A stretch of 64,000 nt of DNA, from NCBI GenBank assembly GCA_934667105.1, contig CAKULG010000011.1:41303-105302 (forward strand). Direction: 5' to 3'. Position numbers and translations under genes: made by a program. This DNA comes from an uncultured Clostridia bacterium. Its GTDB lineage: Bacteria > Bacillota > Clostridia > Christensenellales > Aristaeellaceae. This document shows positions 41,791 to 50,001 of this stretch, in pieces. Every line of letters starts with the position of its first letter. Positions within the stretch are counted from its first letter, which is position 1. The notes below the pieces were generated by a model. That model ran no database searches. It was not told the DNA's origin and saw only the letters and a program-made list of their open reading frames with translations.

Positions 41791-42957
41791 ATGGCTCGTT
41801 TTTTGCGTTGGATTGCGGGAGGAATCGCGCTGCTGCTGTGCCTGGCGGCGGCGTCCTCCGCCCTGGCCCAGCCCTTGGAGGAGGGCACGCCCATGACCCT
41901 TACCGCCCCCAGCGCCCTGCTGATGGAGGCGGAAACCGGCGCGGTGATTTTTGAAAAAAACGCGGGGGAGCGGCGGCCTGTTGCCTCCGTGACCAAGCTG
42001 ATGACGCTGTTGCTGGTGCTGGAACGGCTGGACGCGGGCAGCGTGACGCTGGAGGATCAGATCACGGTGTCGCCCTATGCTGCGGGGCAGACGGGCTCCC
42101 AGGCGCTGCTGGACGCCCACGCCGTGTATCCCCTGAGCGATTTGCTTAAATCCACCATTATCGCCAGCGGCAACGACAGCGCCGTGGCCCTGGCGGAGTA
42201 TATCGCCGGTACGGAGGAGAGCTTCGTGGGGCTGATGAACGCCCGGGCGAAGGAATTGGGCCTTTCGGATACGCACTATGTGAACTGCACCGGCCTGCCC
42301 GCCCAGGGGCAGTATACCTGCGCCCGGGATGTGGCGGCCCTCTCCCGGGAAATCGCCCGGCATCCGCAGTATTTCCAATATTCCGCCACCTGGCTGGATT
42401 CGCTGAAGCATCCCTCGGGCCGCGTCACCGATTTGACCAACACCAACCGCCTGGTGCGTTTTTATCAGAACTGCGACGGGTTTAAAACCGGCTCCACCAA
42501 CGAGGCGAAATACTGCCTCAGCGCCACGGCGGAGCGCAACGGCATGCGCTTGATCGCGGTGGTGCTGGGCGCGCCAAACAGTCAGGGACGCTTTAACGAG
42601 GCCCGGGCTATGCTGGATTACGGCTTCGCCACCTACGCCCGAACCCAGGTGGCCCGAAAGGGCGATCTGACGGGGGTGCAGGTGCCGGTGAAGCTGGGGG
42701 CGCGGGACACGGTGGATGTGGCACTAGGCAGCGGCCTTTCCATGCTGCTGCGGGCAGGACAGGCGGAAAAGCTCTCCTTTGAAACCGAGCTGCCCGAGGC
42801 CCTAAGCGCGCCCCTTGCGGCGGGGCAGGAAATTGGCAAGGTGCGCGTGCTGCTGGACGGCAGATTGGTGGCCGAACTGCCCGCCGTGACCGCCCAGGCC
42901 GTGCGTCTGCCCGGCCTGCTGGAGGGCTTCGTGCGCCTTTGGGAGCAATGGCGGTAA
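41791..42957 (+). CDS. D-alanyl-D-alanine carboxypeptidase, S11 family (DacF-type PBP)
   Basis: A 388-aa secreted penicillin-binding protein. After a signal peptide (ends near SSALAQP) come the motifs SVTK (Ser66 nucleophile, Lys69), SGND and KTG (in DGFKTGST). The C-terminal PBP5-like domain lies at about residues 275-380. It trims the terminal D-Ala of the peptidoglycan stem. ATG 41791 is set by AAAGGAGG at 41775; the frame is open from 41737. It lies near three VanY-type enzymes with a similar target. Confidence 0.93.
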   Translation: MARFLRWIAGGIALLLCLAAASSALAQPLEEGTPMTLTAPSALLMEAETGAVIFEKNAGERRPVASVTKLMTLLLVLERLDAGSVTLEDQITVSPYAAGQTGSQALLDAHAVYPLSDLLKSTIIASGNDSAVALAEYIAGTEESFVGLMNARAKELGLSDTHYVNCTGLPAQGQYTCARDVAALSREIARHPQYFQYSATWLDSLKHPSGRVTDLTNTNRLVRFYQNCDGFKTGSTNEAKYCLSATAERNGMRLIAVVLGAPNSQGRFNEARAMLDYGFATYARTQVARKGDLTGVQVPVKLGARDTVDVALGSGLSMLLRAGQAEKLSFETELPEALSAPLAAGQEIGKVRVLLDGRLVAELPAVTAQAVRLPGLLEGFVRLWEQWR

Positions 42958-42966
42958 AGAAAATAT

Positions 42967-43005
42967 GCGTGGAGCGTTCTTTGTAAGCCGAAGAATGCTC
43001 CACGC
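42967..43005 (+). terminator. Hairpin of the intergenic repeat family (copy F)
   Basis: GCGTGGAGCGTTCTTTG pairs with GAAGAATGCTCCACGC, one G-U pair, around a short loop. It lies 9 bp after the dacF-like stop, so it probably terminates the long plus-strand operon, although the T-run is weak. Confidence 0.65.
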
Positions 43006-43014
43006 GCTTCTATT

Positions 43015-43078
43015 CAAGAAAGCGAATAGGATAGAGCAATAGCGGGAAATCGCCTTGCTTCTCCGCCGGCAGAGCGGG
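43015..43078 (-). repeat. Intergenic repeat box, inverted copy F
   Basis: Read on the minus strand, this segment has CTCTGCCGGCGGAGAAGCAAG near one end and a decayed CTTTCTTG at the other, as in copies G2 and G3. The hairpin lies at the same end of the element as in forward copies, so hairpin and box move together. Confidence 0.6.
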
Positions 43079-43213
43079 CGGCCGCTCCTTTGCGAGGCGG
43101 AAGCACGGACCTTGATTTTGCGGCATTTTTTATTTTCCGGTGAAAGCCCCCGCCGCAATGCGTTGGCCCCTGATTTATTTTGCACGAAAAATGAATAATT
43201 TTCCGGAAACCTC

Positions 43214-43242
43214 TTGACAGGGGGAAAAGAATGTGCTAAAAT
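43214..43242 (+). promoter_or_regulatory. Promoter of the tRNA cluster
   Basis: TTGACA (43214-43219), a 17-bp spacer ending TGC, and TAAAAT (43237-43242). The first tRNA begins 61 bp downstream. Confidence 0.85.
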
Positions 43243-43303
43243 CTATCCTTGTCAGCAGGGAAGGCCTAAGGGCCACGGCCTCGTGACGGTTCCGCGGCGA
43301 AAT

Positions 43304-43380
<77 letters not shown>

Positions 43381-43390
43381 ATCCGCTTAT

Positions 43391-43468
<78 letters not shown>

Positions 43469-43489
43469 CTTTTCTTCCCGCAAACGTAT

Positions 43490-43564
43490 TGGGGTGTAGC
43501 CAAGCGGTAAGGCAAGGGACTTTGACTCCCTCATTCGTAGGTTCGATCCCTGCCACCCCAGCCA
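43490..43564 (+). tRNA. tRNA-Gln (anticodon TTG)
   Basis: A 75-nt cloverleaf with anticodon loop CTTTGAC and encoded CCA. The acceptor stem is TGGGGTG/CACCCCA. Confidence 0.95.
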
Positions 43565-43568
43565 CCTT

Positions 43569-43644
43569 GACCCATTAGCTCAGGTGGTAGAGCACTTGAC
43601 TTTTAATCAAGGTGTCCGGGGTTCGAGTCCCCGATGGGTCACCA
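43569..43644 (+). tRNA. tRNA-Lys (anticodon TTT)
   Basis: A 76-nt cloverleaf with anticodon loop CTTTTAA and encoded CCA. It begins 4 bp after tRNA-Gln. Confidence 0.95.
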
Positions 43645-43663
43645 CCCCTTATGGGGGCATTGA

Positions 43664-43747
43664 GCGGGCGTGGCGGAATGGCAGACGCGCCAGACTTAGG
43701 ATCTGGTGCCGAGAGGCGTAAGAGTTCAAGTCTCTTCGTCCGCACCA
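43664..43747 (+). tRNA. tRNA-Leu (anticodon TAG)
   Basis: An 84-nt class II tRNA with a long variable arm. The anticodon loop is CTTAGGA. CCA is encoded. Confidence 0.94.
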
Positions 43748-43767
43748 GAAATCACCCCTCTTTTTCT

Positions 43768-43843
43768 GCGGTAGTAGCTCAGTTGGTAGAGCGCCACCTT
43801 GCCAAGGTGGAGGTCGCGAGTCCGAGCCTCGTCTACCGCTCCA
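43768..43843 (+). tRNA. tRNA-Gly (anticodon GCC)
   Basis: A 76-nt cloverleaf with anticodon loop TTGCCAA and encoded CCA. The acceptor stem is GCGGTAG/CTACCGC. Confidence 0.95.
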
Positions 43844-43846
43844 ATT

Positions 43847-43920
43847 GCGGGTGTAGCTCAATGGCAGAGCTCCAGCCTTCCAAGCTGGCTACGTGGGTTC
43901 GATTCCCATCACCCGCTCCA
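43847..43920 (+). tRNA. tRNA-Gly (anticodon TCC)
   Basis: A 74-nt cloverleaf with anticodon loop CTTCCAA and encoded CCA, only 3 bp after the other tRNA-Gly. Confidence 0.95.
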
Positions 43921-43957
43921 GCTGGAAGGGAGCATGCCGCCATGCTTCCCCCCAAAT

Positions 43958-44033
43958 GCGCCATTAGCTCAGTTGGTAGAGCACCTGACTCTTAATCAGG
44001 GTGTCCCGGGTTCGAGTCCCTGATGGCGCACCA
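43958..44033 (+). tRNA. tRNA-Lys (anticodon CTT)
   Basis: A 76-nt cloverleaf with anticodon loop CTCTTAA and encoded CCA. It is the last tRNA before the terminator. Confidence 0.95.
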
Positions 44034-44037
44034 ATTG

Positions 44038-44067
44038 CCTGAAAGCAGCAATGCTTTCAGGTTTTTT
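44038..44067 (+). terminator. Rho-independent terminator of the tRNA cluster
   Basis: A perfect 10-bp stem CCTGAAAGCA/TGCTTTCAGG with a 4-nt loop is followed by TTTTTT. Confidence 0.93.
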
Positions 44068-44218
44068 GCTTGTTATGGGTTTGCTGCGGGCTTGCCGCCG
44101 GGCGCGCGCTCTTGCGGAACCCGAACGGACAGCCCGCCGGGCGGAAGCGGCGCTGCCAAACGTCTCCCTCGCTCCAAGCGCTGGGGCTTACCCTTAACGC
44201 ATTTTTAAAAAATTTTAT

Positions 44219-44248
44219 TTGACAGTTTTCAGAAAAGCGTCGTCTAAT
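44219..44248 (+). promoter_or_regulatory. Promoter of the second ECF sigma gene
   Basis: TTGACA at 44219-44224 and TCTAAT at 44243-44248 (18-bp spacer). The -10 overlaps CGTCTAAT, which resembles ECF-type -10 boxes and matches CGTCTTAT before the other ECF gene. Both housekeeping and autoregulated use are possible. Confidence 0.5.
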
Positions 44249-44268
44249 CAGTGAAAGGAGGACGCGCT

Positions 44269-44775
44269 ATGGAGAACAAAGCCCTTCGAGAAGCCTGGCT
44301 GGAGCGGGCGATGGAGCAATATGAAGAAAGCCTGCTGCGCATGTGCTTCGTCTATTTGGGCGACGCCCAATTGGCGGAGGACGCGGTGCAGGAAACCTTC
44401 CTGAAAGCGTACCGGTCGCTTTCAGGGTTTCGGGGCGAAGCCTCGGAAAAAACCTGGCTGCTTCGCATTGCCATCAACACCTGCAAGGACGTCCGCCGCG
44501 GCGCATGGTTCCGGCATGTGGATCGAAACGTCGCTTTGGATCAACTGCGCGAGCCCTCCGCGCCGGACGCAGCCTTTGACGATTCGCTGACCCGGGCGGT
44601 CATGGCGCTCAAGCCCCGGTACCGGGCGGCGGTGCTGCTGTGCTATTACAAGGGCCTCACAGGCCAGGAGGCGGCCCAGGCCCTGGGCGTGAGCCGGGCG
44701 ACGGTGATGAATCGGCTGCGTAAGGCAAAGGAACAAATCAAAAAAGCATTGGAGGCGTGGGATGAAAATGCATGA
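44269..44775 (+). CDS. ECF-type RNA polymerase sigma factor
   Basis: A 168-aa sigma factor. Region 2 includes AQLAEDAVQETFLKAYRSL and region 2.4 EKTWLLRIAINTCKD. Region 4 includes LKPRYRAAVLLCYYKGLTGQEA and the recognition helix SRATVMNRLRKAKEQIKKAL. ATG 44269 follows AAAGGAGG at 44254; the frame is open from 44251. The last 14 nt overlap the start of the membrane protein gene, so the two are coupled. Confidence 0.93.
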   Translation: MENKALREAWLERAMEQYEESLLRMCFVYLGDAQLAEDAVQETFLKAYRSLSGFRGEASEKTWLLRIAINTCKDVRRGAWFRHVDRNVALDQLREPSAPDAAFDDSLTRAVMALKPRYRAAVLLCYYKGLTGQEAAQALGVSRATVMNRLRKAKEQIKKALEAWDENA

Positions 44776-45940
44776 AGAAAAAGTGAAGCGCGCCCTGGAC
44801 GCGCGGCTTGCTTCCCTGAGCGCATCGCCGGAACGGCGCGCGCGCATCCGCGCCGCCGCGTTGAAGGAGGAAGAAAGAACCATGAAAAGAAAATGGACCG
44901 TAGGGGTGGCGCTGGCCGCCGTTCTCGTGCTTTCTCTCACCGGGGCCGCGCTGGCCATCAGCGGCAATCTGTTCGAGCTTTTCGCCCAGCGGGACGCGCG
45001 GTATCAGGGGGTGGCGGATCAAGCCGCCGTCGTCACCGAAGCGCCCGCGCGCATCGAGGACGCGGCCCTGGGAACCGTCCGCGCCTATGTGGACAGCGCC
45101 TATTACGACGGCCAATCCATGACGCTGACCATCGCGGTGGAAAACGCGCGCCGCGCCGTCGCCTGGACCCCCTCCTCCGAGGAACTGGCGCAAATGACCC
45201 AGGAGGAACTGCTGCCCAGCCCGGTCACAGAAGAGGAGCGGCTTCTTCTGGAAGCCTATCTGGCCGATATGGCCGCGGGAAAGCCTTGCGGCATGCGCTG
45301 GGATTCCCTTTGGGTGCACGATCAGTTTTACACCCAGGACGGCGTGGCCCTGGCGCCTTCCGCCGGGGATGAGGAAACGGGGGAGCAGGGCGAGGCGTAT
45401 GAGCTGCGGGCGTTTTCCCCGCTGCCGGAAGCGGCGGTGGAGCAGGAGAGCCTGAGCGTTTACGCGGAGCTGGGCCGCAGCACGATTTACTTCTATTTCG
45501 ACGGGCAAAAGGCCTACAGCCGAAGCGAGGTGCAGCGGGAGGGCGTGGGCCGCGTCACGGCCACAATTCCCCGGGCGGCGGCAGAAATTGCGCGGTTTAC
45601 GGGAACGGGCGCGCTCAATGGCGCGGAATGCGCGGTTTCCGCCCAGGTCAGCGCGCTGGAGATGACCCTGACCATCACGGCGGAGCAGGCCGTCTTCCCC
45701 TTGGAGACGCGAAACACGGCGGGCCAGGCCTGGCAGGAGCAGCCCTGGCTGGCGGAGGTCTATGACGAAAACGGCCATGCCTACCGGCTTCGCGGCTCCT
45801 CCGAGGTGCTGGCGGAGAATCAGCTGTGCTTTTCCTTCGACGGCCTGGGCTATGTGCCGCAGACGCTGCGGGTGTGCGTCTACCGCGACGGCGAGGAACC
45901 CCAGCCCGAGCCCTGCGTTGAGATAAGGAAGGAAAAATAA
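44762..45940 (+). CDS. Probable anti-sigma factor, single-pass membrane protein (DUF4179-like)
   Basis: A 392-aa protein. Residues 1-43 are cytoplasmic with a helix-rich basic segment (VKRALDARLASLSASPERRA), and the transmembrane helix is at about 46-66 (VGVALAAVLVLSLTGAALA). The extracytoplasmic part of about 325 residues has features of the DUF4179 group found next to sigma factors in Clostridia (MTLTIAVENARRA and a Cys-containing second half). Four Cys occur outside. It probably restrains the sigma factor at 44269 until a surface stress is sensed. No protease site is obvious. Confidence 0.72.
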   Translation: MKMHEEKVKRALDARLASLSASPERRARIRAAALKEEERTMKRKWTVGVALAAVLVLSLTGAALAISGNLFELFAQRDARYQGVADQAAVVTEAPARIEDAALGTVRAYVDSAYYDGQSMTLTIAVENARRAVAWTPSSEELAQMTQEELLPSPVTEEERLLLEAYLADMAAGKPCGMRWDSLWVHDQFYTQDGVALAPSAGDEETGEQGEAYELRAFSPLPEAAVEQESLSVYAELGRSTIYFYFDGQKAYSRSEVQREGVGRVTATIPRAAAEIARFTGTGALNGAECAVSAQVSALEMTLTITAEQAVFPLETRNTAGQAWQEQPWLAEVYDENGHAYRLRGSSEVLAENQLCFSFDGLGYVPQTLRVCVYRDGEEPQPEPCVEIRKEK

Positions 45941-45945
45941 ATAAT

Positions 45946-45986
45946 GCGGGAGGAGGTTCTTTGTTGGCCAAAAAACCCCCTCCCGC
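45946..45986. terminator. Hairpin of the intergenic repeat family (copy E1)
   Basis: GCGGGAGGAGGTTCTTTG pairs with CAAAAAACCCCCTCCCGC, with slight mismatches. It follows the anti-sigma stop by 5 bp. Confidence 0.7.
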
Positions 45987-45992
45987 GCCCCT

Positions 45993-46052
45993 CCGAGAAA
46001 ACCGATTGGGAAGGCAGGAATATAAAAAACTACTTGCTTCTCCGCCAGCAGA
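45993..46052 (-). repeat. Intergenic repeat box, inverted copy E
   Basis: On the minus strand it contains CTCTGCTGGCGGAGAAGCAAG and CCCAATCGGTTTTCTCGG, the two cores of copies G2 and G3. It lies beside hairpin E1, between converging genes. Confidence 0.7.
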
Positions 46053-46110
46053 GAAAAGGGGCGGCGCAAGCGATAGCAAATCGCCGCGCCGATTGAGGCA
46101 GTGAAAAGGA

Positions 46111-46143
46111 GGAGCCGGTCTTTGAAAACCAAAGCCCGGCTCC
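46111..46143. terminator. Second hairpin of the anti-sigma/lepB gap (copy E2)
   Basis: GGAGCCGGTCTTTG pairs with CAAAGCCCGGCTCC around AAAAC, and lies 21 bp beyond the lepB stop on the minus strand. It keeps the CTTTG/CAAAG core of the family with a different outer stem. Confidence 0.7.
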
Positions 46144-46163
46144 CCTTGCGTTGTTTTATTTAA

Positions 46164-46793
46164 TTATTCCACGCCGCGCCAGCTGCCGATGGGCAGCAGC
46201 ACGCATTTCACCTTGCCCATAATCATATCGCGGGAAATGGGGCCCACATCCTTGCTGCGGCTGTCGTGGGAGGTGCGACGGTTATCGCCCATGACAAAGT
46301 ATTCGTCCGTGCCCAGCTGACGCAGGGCGTAATCCTGGGGCACGCTGCCCATCTTGGGCGGATCGGCCACCTCCTGGCCGTTGACATAGAGGGTGCCGCC
46401 CGAAATTTCAACGGTGTCGCCGGGCAGGGCTACCACGCGCTTGACGAAGATGGTGTACACGTCGAAGGAGAGGGCCGCGCCCAGGGAATAGGTTTTTTCC
46501 ATACGGTTGGGATAGCGGCAGATCACGATATCGTTGCGCTGCACATCGCCGAAGAGATAATCCAGCTTGGAAACCAGCACGATTTCGTTATTTTTCAGGG
46601 TGTTGGTCATGCTGTCGCCATCCACGCGCACGGGCTCGGCCACAAAGGCGCGAATCACTGTGGCGATCACCAGGGCGGCCAGCAGCGTCCAAATCCAGCT
46701 CATAATTTCCTGCTTCGCCGTTTTTTTCGGCTTTTCCTTTTTCATTTTATTCTTTGCCTGTTCCGCCTGCGTTTGCTTTTCAATTTCTGCCAT
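46164..46793 (-). CDS. lepB: Signal peptidase I
   Basis: A 209-aa type I signal peptidase with one N-terminal helix (about residues 31-51). The catalytic Ser61 lies in VDGDSMTNTL and the Lys118 in FVKRVVALPGD. Box E is GDNRRTSHDSR. The short cytoplasmic tail is very Lys-rich. It cleaves the many Sec signal peptides seen in this window. It starts 15 bp after the DUF951 gene and shares its promoter. Confidence 0.96.
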   Translation of the reverse strand: MAEIEKQTQAEQAKNKMKKEKPKKTAKQEIMSWIWTLLAALVIATVIRAFVAEPVRVDGDSMTNTLKNNEIVLVSKLDYLFGDVQRNDIVICRYPNRMEKTYSLGAALSFDVYTIFVKRVVALPGDTVEISGGTLYVNGQEVADPPKMGSVPQDYALRQLGTDEYFVMGDNRRTSHDSRSKDVGPISRDMIMGKVKCVLLPIGSWRGVE

Positions 46794-46808
46794 AGCGCAT
46801 TTCCTCCT

Positions 46809-47021
46809 TTATTCGCCGGTAGGCGCGGGCCCCTGCTGGATCAGCTTTTTCCGGCGCTTGAGAAACGCCTCCCGATCCAGCATCACGATTCGCCCGCAGG
46901 CCTGGCATTTGATTTTTATATCAGCGCCGGTACGAATCACCGTCCATACGTCGCCGCCGCAGGGGTGCGCCTTCCGGGTCTGGATCACATCCCCCAGCCG
47001 AATCTCGTTTTCCACCTGCAT
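46809..47021 (-). CDS. DUF951 family small protein
   Basis: A 70-aa protein (LGDVIQTRKAHPCGGDVWTV, IKCQACGRIVMLDREAFLKR). It matches DUF951, common in Firmicutes, with Cys21 plus a CxxC pair that may bind zinc. The function is not known. It is the first gene of a two-gene unit with lepB, with a strong promoter directly upstream. Confidence 0.88.
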   Translation of the reverse strand: MQVENEIRLGDVIQTRKAHPCGGDVWTVIRTGADIKIKCQACGRIVMLDREAFLKRRKKLIQQGPAPTGE

Positions 47022-47044
47022 GCCTCCCTGCCGGTTGATGCTTT

Positions 47045-47073
47045 ATTATAGCGCTTTCTTTCTTTTTTTGCAA
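47045..47073 (-). promoter_or_regulatory. Promoter of DUF951-lepB
   Basis: On the minus strand: TTGCAA (47073-47068), a 17-bp spacer and TATAAT (47050-47045). Confidence 0.8.
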
Positions 47074-47228
47074 CGGTAATCGCCGTAACATCGCCTGGGA
47101 AAAAATATAAGCGCGGGAAGGCGAAGAAACGAAGGGGGGAGCCCCTGCGGAAAAGCCTTCCTGGGCCGGCAAGGAAGGCGCTTCCCCTGCCTGATAAACA
47201 TCTCTCTTTGCCATTTGCGCGCTTGCGA

Positions 47229-47258
47229 TTGACAGGCCGGGGCGGAATGCACTAAAAT
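47229..47258 (+). promoter_or_regulatory. Promoter of the sensor lipoprotein/two-component operon
   Basis: TTGACA (47229-47234), an 18-bp spacer and TAAAAT (47253-47258). It lies 65 bp before the ATG at 47323. Confidence 0.8.
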
Positions 47259-47322
47259 AGAATAGAACGAAGAAATTTGCATCGCGCGGGCCTGCGCGGC
47301 GAATATAGAAAGGAAACGCCTG

Positions 47323-48327
47323 ATGAAGAAGAAATGCGCGCTTTTGCTGCTGTGCTGCCTGGCGCTGACGGGATGCGCCGCCGCGCCCCAGGGCGGCCCC
47401 GCGGCGGAGATTCCGGAGGAAAAGCGGCTGATCCTGTATACCTCCCATAAAACGGAGGTGTATCTGCCCATCGTGCAGGAATTTGAGCGGCGGACGGGAA
47501 TCTGGATTCAGGTGGAAACGGGGGGCACCAACGAGCTGCTGGCCCGTATCGCCCGGGAGGACGGCGCGGCGGGGGCGGATCTGATGTTTGGCGGCGGGGT
47601 GGAAAGCCTGCGGGCATATCAGGATTATTTCCTGCCCTATACGGGAGAGGCGCTGACGGGGGTGGACGCGGCCTATCAGCCCACGGGCAAATGGGCCCCC
47701 TTTTCCTCCCTTCCACTGGTGCTGATTTATCAGCCTAAGCTGGTGAAAGCGCCCCCCTCCGGCTGGGCCGATTTGCTTTCGGGGCGCTGGAAGGGTCAGA
47801 TCGCTTTTGCCGATCCCACTGTATCGGGCTCCAGTTATACGGCCCTGGCCACAATTTTGCAAACGCTGCCCGGGGAGGATGCGGCGCTGATTTCCGCCCT
47901 GGCGGAAAACCTGGCGGGCCGGATGCTGAACGGTTCGGGGGAAGTGACGGGGGCGGTGGCCAGCGGCCGCTATCTGGTGGGGGTGACGCTGGAGGAAACG
48001 GCGCGCAAGGCCATTGCCGGGGGCGCGGATCTGGCCATGATTTACCCAGAAGAGGGCACCAGCGCCGTGCCCGACGGGGTGGCGCTGCTGCGGGGCGGAA
48101 AGCACCCGGAGAACGCCCGGCAGTTCATCGATTTTGTGCTGGGGCTGGATATGCAGCGTCGGTTGAGCGCTCTTTTCTATCGCCGCCCCGTGCTGACGGC
48201 GGCGGAGGAGCGGGAAAATGGCGGCGCGCTGCGGCTGTGCGATTATGATATCGCCTGGGCGGGAGAGAACCAGGCCCAGGTGCTGGCCTGCTGGCAGGCG
48301 GCGGTGAAGGGGGGCGGGGCGGAATGA
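47323..48327 (+). CDS. Binding lipoprotein linked to a two-component system (HptA/AfuA-like)
   Basis: A 334-aa lipoprotein with lipobox LTGC near residue 18. The mature part is of the Fe3+/organophosphate-type binding family (ILYTSHKTEVYLPIVQEFER, GADLMFGGGVESLRAY, GQIAFADPTVSGSSYTALAT, AMIYPEEGTSAVPDGVALL). Its gene overlaps the sensor kinase gene (ATGA) rather than a permease. In S. aureus a similar protein, HptA, helps the HptS kinase sense glucose-6-phosphate. It probably presents a ligand to the kinase at 48324. Confidence 0.8.
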   Translation: MKKKCALLLLCCLALTGCAAAPQGGPAAEIPEEKRLILYTSHKTEVYLPIVQEFERRTGIWIQVETGGTNELLARIAREDGAAGADLMFGGGVESLRAYQDYFLPYTGEALTGVDAAYQPTGKWAPFSSLPLVLIYQPKLVKAPPSGWADLLSGRWKGQIAFADPTVSGSSYTALATILQTLPGEDAALISALAENLAGRMLNGSGEVTGAVASGRYLVGVTLEETARKAIAGGADLAMIYPEEGTSAVPDGVALLRGGKHPENARQFIDFVLGLDMQRRLSALFYRRPVLTAAEERENGGALRLCDYDIAWAGENQAQVLACWQAAVKGGGAE

Positions 48328-49985
48328 AAACCCACGGAATACGCCGTTCCTTCACCACGCGGATTTTCGCCACCGTGCTGCTGGTGGCGCTGGTGCCCCT
48401 GGCCATCACCAATTACGCCATGCTGCCGCTGCTGCTGGACGGGGTAGAGGCCCAGCGCGCCCGGCAGGCCCAGGGACGGCTGCAAACGGCGGCGCTGCGG
48501 CTGGGCGAGATGGCGGGCCGCCTGACGGCCCGGATGAACGCTGTGGCGGAAAGCCCCGCCCTGGGGGAGGGGGCGTTTTCCCCGGCGGGGGAGGAGGCGC
48601 TGTATCAGGCGCTGTTTTCCCTGCTGGAGCCGGTGTATGAGGAAGGAAGGTTTTACCTTTATTCGCAGGACGGCGGCGTGTACGCCGTGAACGGCGGGGC
48701 CCAGGCCCCGGAATTCACCCCCGATTGGGGCGTTTTCCGGGCGGCGGCCCAGCAGCCGGGGGAGACGATCTTCCTGCCTGCCGATGGGACGGCCCTGTGC
48801 GCCGTGCGGACGGTGGGGACGGGCTTTCTTCTGGCGCAGGTGGACGCGGCGCGGCTGGACGCGCTGCTGCTGGATTGCTGCGGTGAAAATGAAAATTTGC
48901 TGGCCCTGAACGCCCAGGGACGGCTGACCTACGCCCTGCAGCCCGCCAACGCCCAGCCCGTGGCCCAGGCCCTGCGGCGGCAGCTGCTGGCGGGGGAGAC
49001 GCTGGCGGGAATGGGCGATGAAAACAATTATCATCTGCTGCGGGAGGAAACTACGGGGCTATTCCTGATTTTGCAGCAGCCCCGGGTGTTCAACGCCGGG
49101 GTGCGGGAAACGTATTCGCTGGTATGCGCGGTGATGGGGCTGCTGTGCCTTTTGCTGTGCCTGTGGGGCGGCTGGGTGCTCAGCCGTCATCTTTCCCGCC
49201 CGGTGCGGGAGCTGAGCGCCGCGATGGAGCAGGCCCAGCAGGGCAATTTTTCCCTGCGCCTGCCGGCCGGGCGGGAGGACGAGCTGGGCCGCCTGAACGA
49301 CAGCTTTAACCGCATGATGACGGAATATCAGGAAAATCTGCGCCGCTCGGTGCAGCATGAAAAGGAATTGAACGACGCGCGGCTGCGCATGATGCAGGCC
49401 CAATTGAACCCGCATTTCCTTTATAACACGCTGGATTCCCTGAAATGGATGGGCGTGGCCCACAACGCGCCCCAGGTGAGCGCGCTGGCCGCCGATCTGG
49501 CCTCGCTGCTGCGGGCCAGCATTTCGGGCAACGAATTCGTCACCCTGGAGGAGGAGCTGGAGCTGGTGGAGCGGTATATCGACATTCAATCCATCCGCTT
49601 TGCCGATCGGTTCGTATGCGAAATCGCGGTGGACGAGCAATACCAGGGGTGCATGGTGCCCAAGCTGGTGCTTCAGCCCCTGGTGGAAAACGCCATTCTC
49701 CACGGCGTCAGCGACCGGGAGGACGGCTACATCAAGCTGTGGGCCGAGGGGGATGAAAAAACCGTCACCCTCTTCGTATCGGACAACGGCTGCGGCATGC
49801 CCCCCGAAATGGTGGCCGCCATCAACCGGGGCGACGCCCGGGAGGCGGGAGGGCATCTGGGCATTTACAACGTAAACAGCATCATCAAGCTGCATTTCGG
49901 CGCGCAGTACGGCATATCCGCCTCCTCCGCGCCGGGGCGGGGAAGCCGGGTGCGCGTGCGGCTGCCCAACCATAAAAAGCCGTAA
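48324..49985 (+). CDS. Sensor histidine kinase, YesM/HptS type
   Basis: A 553-aa kinase with helices at about 9-30 and 263-286 flanking an extracytoplasmic domain of about 230 residues. HAMP follows (287-340, RHLSRPVRELSAAMEQAQQG), then the His_kinase domain with phospho-His364 in QLNPHFLYNTLD and an ATPase domain (NAILHGVSDREDG, SDNGCGMP, GHLGIYNVNS). It should pass phosphate to the regulator at 50002. The preceding lipoprotein is probably its ligand-sensing partner. Confidence 0.93.
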   Translation: MKTHGIRRSFTTRIFATVLLVALVPLAITNYAMLPLLLDGVEAQRARQAQGRLQTAALRLGEMAGRLTARMNAVAESPALGEGAFSPAGEEALYQALFSLLEPVYEEGRFYLYSQDGGVYAVNGGAQAPEFTPDWGVFRAAAQQPGETIFLPADGTALCAVRTVGTGFLLAQVDAARLDALLLDCCGENENLLALNAQGRLTYALQPANAQPVAQALRRQLLAGETLAGMGDENNYHLLREETTGLFLILQQPRVFNAGVRETYSLVCAVMGLLCLLLCLWGGWVLSRHLSRPVRELSAAMEQAQQGNFSLRLPAGREDELGRLNDSFNRMMTEYQENLRRSVQHEKELNDARLRMMQAQLNPHFLYNTLDSLKWMGVAHNAPQVSALAADLASLLRASISGNEFVTLEEELELVERYIDIQSIRFADRFVCEIAVDEQYQGCMVPKLVLQPLVENAILHGVSDREDGYIKLWAEGDEKTVTLFVSDNGCGMPPEMVAAINRGDAREAGGHLGIYNVNSIIKLHFGAQYGISASSAPGRGSRVRVRLPNHKKP

Positions 49986-50001
49986 GAAGGGAGCGGGAAA
50001 T

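Larger units (their letters stand above)
42958..43303. other. Gap between dacF-like gene and tRNA cluster
   Basis: This 346-bp gap contains the terminator hairpin and reversed repeat box (42967-43078), about 135 bp with no recognised signal, and the tRNA promoter at 43214-43242. Confidence 0.55.
47022..47322. other. Divergent intergenic region
   Basis: This 301-bp gap has a minus promoter (47045-47073), the hairpin GCCTTCCT/AGGAAGGC (47155-47179), and a plus promoter (47229-47258). The hairpin has no T-run and may be a regulatory site or a remnant. Confidence 0.55.
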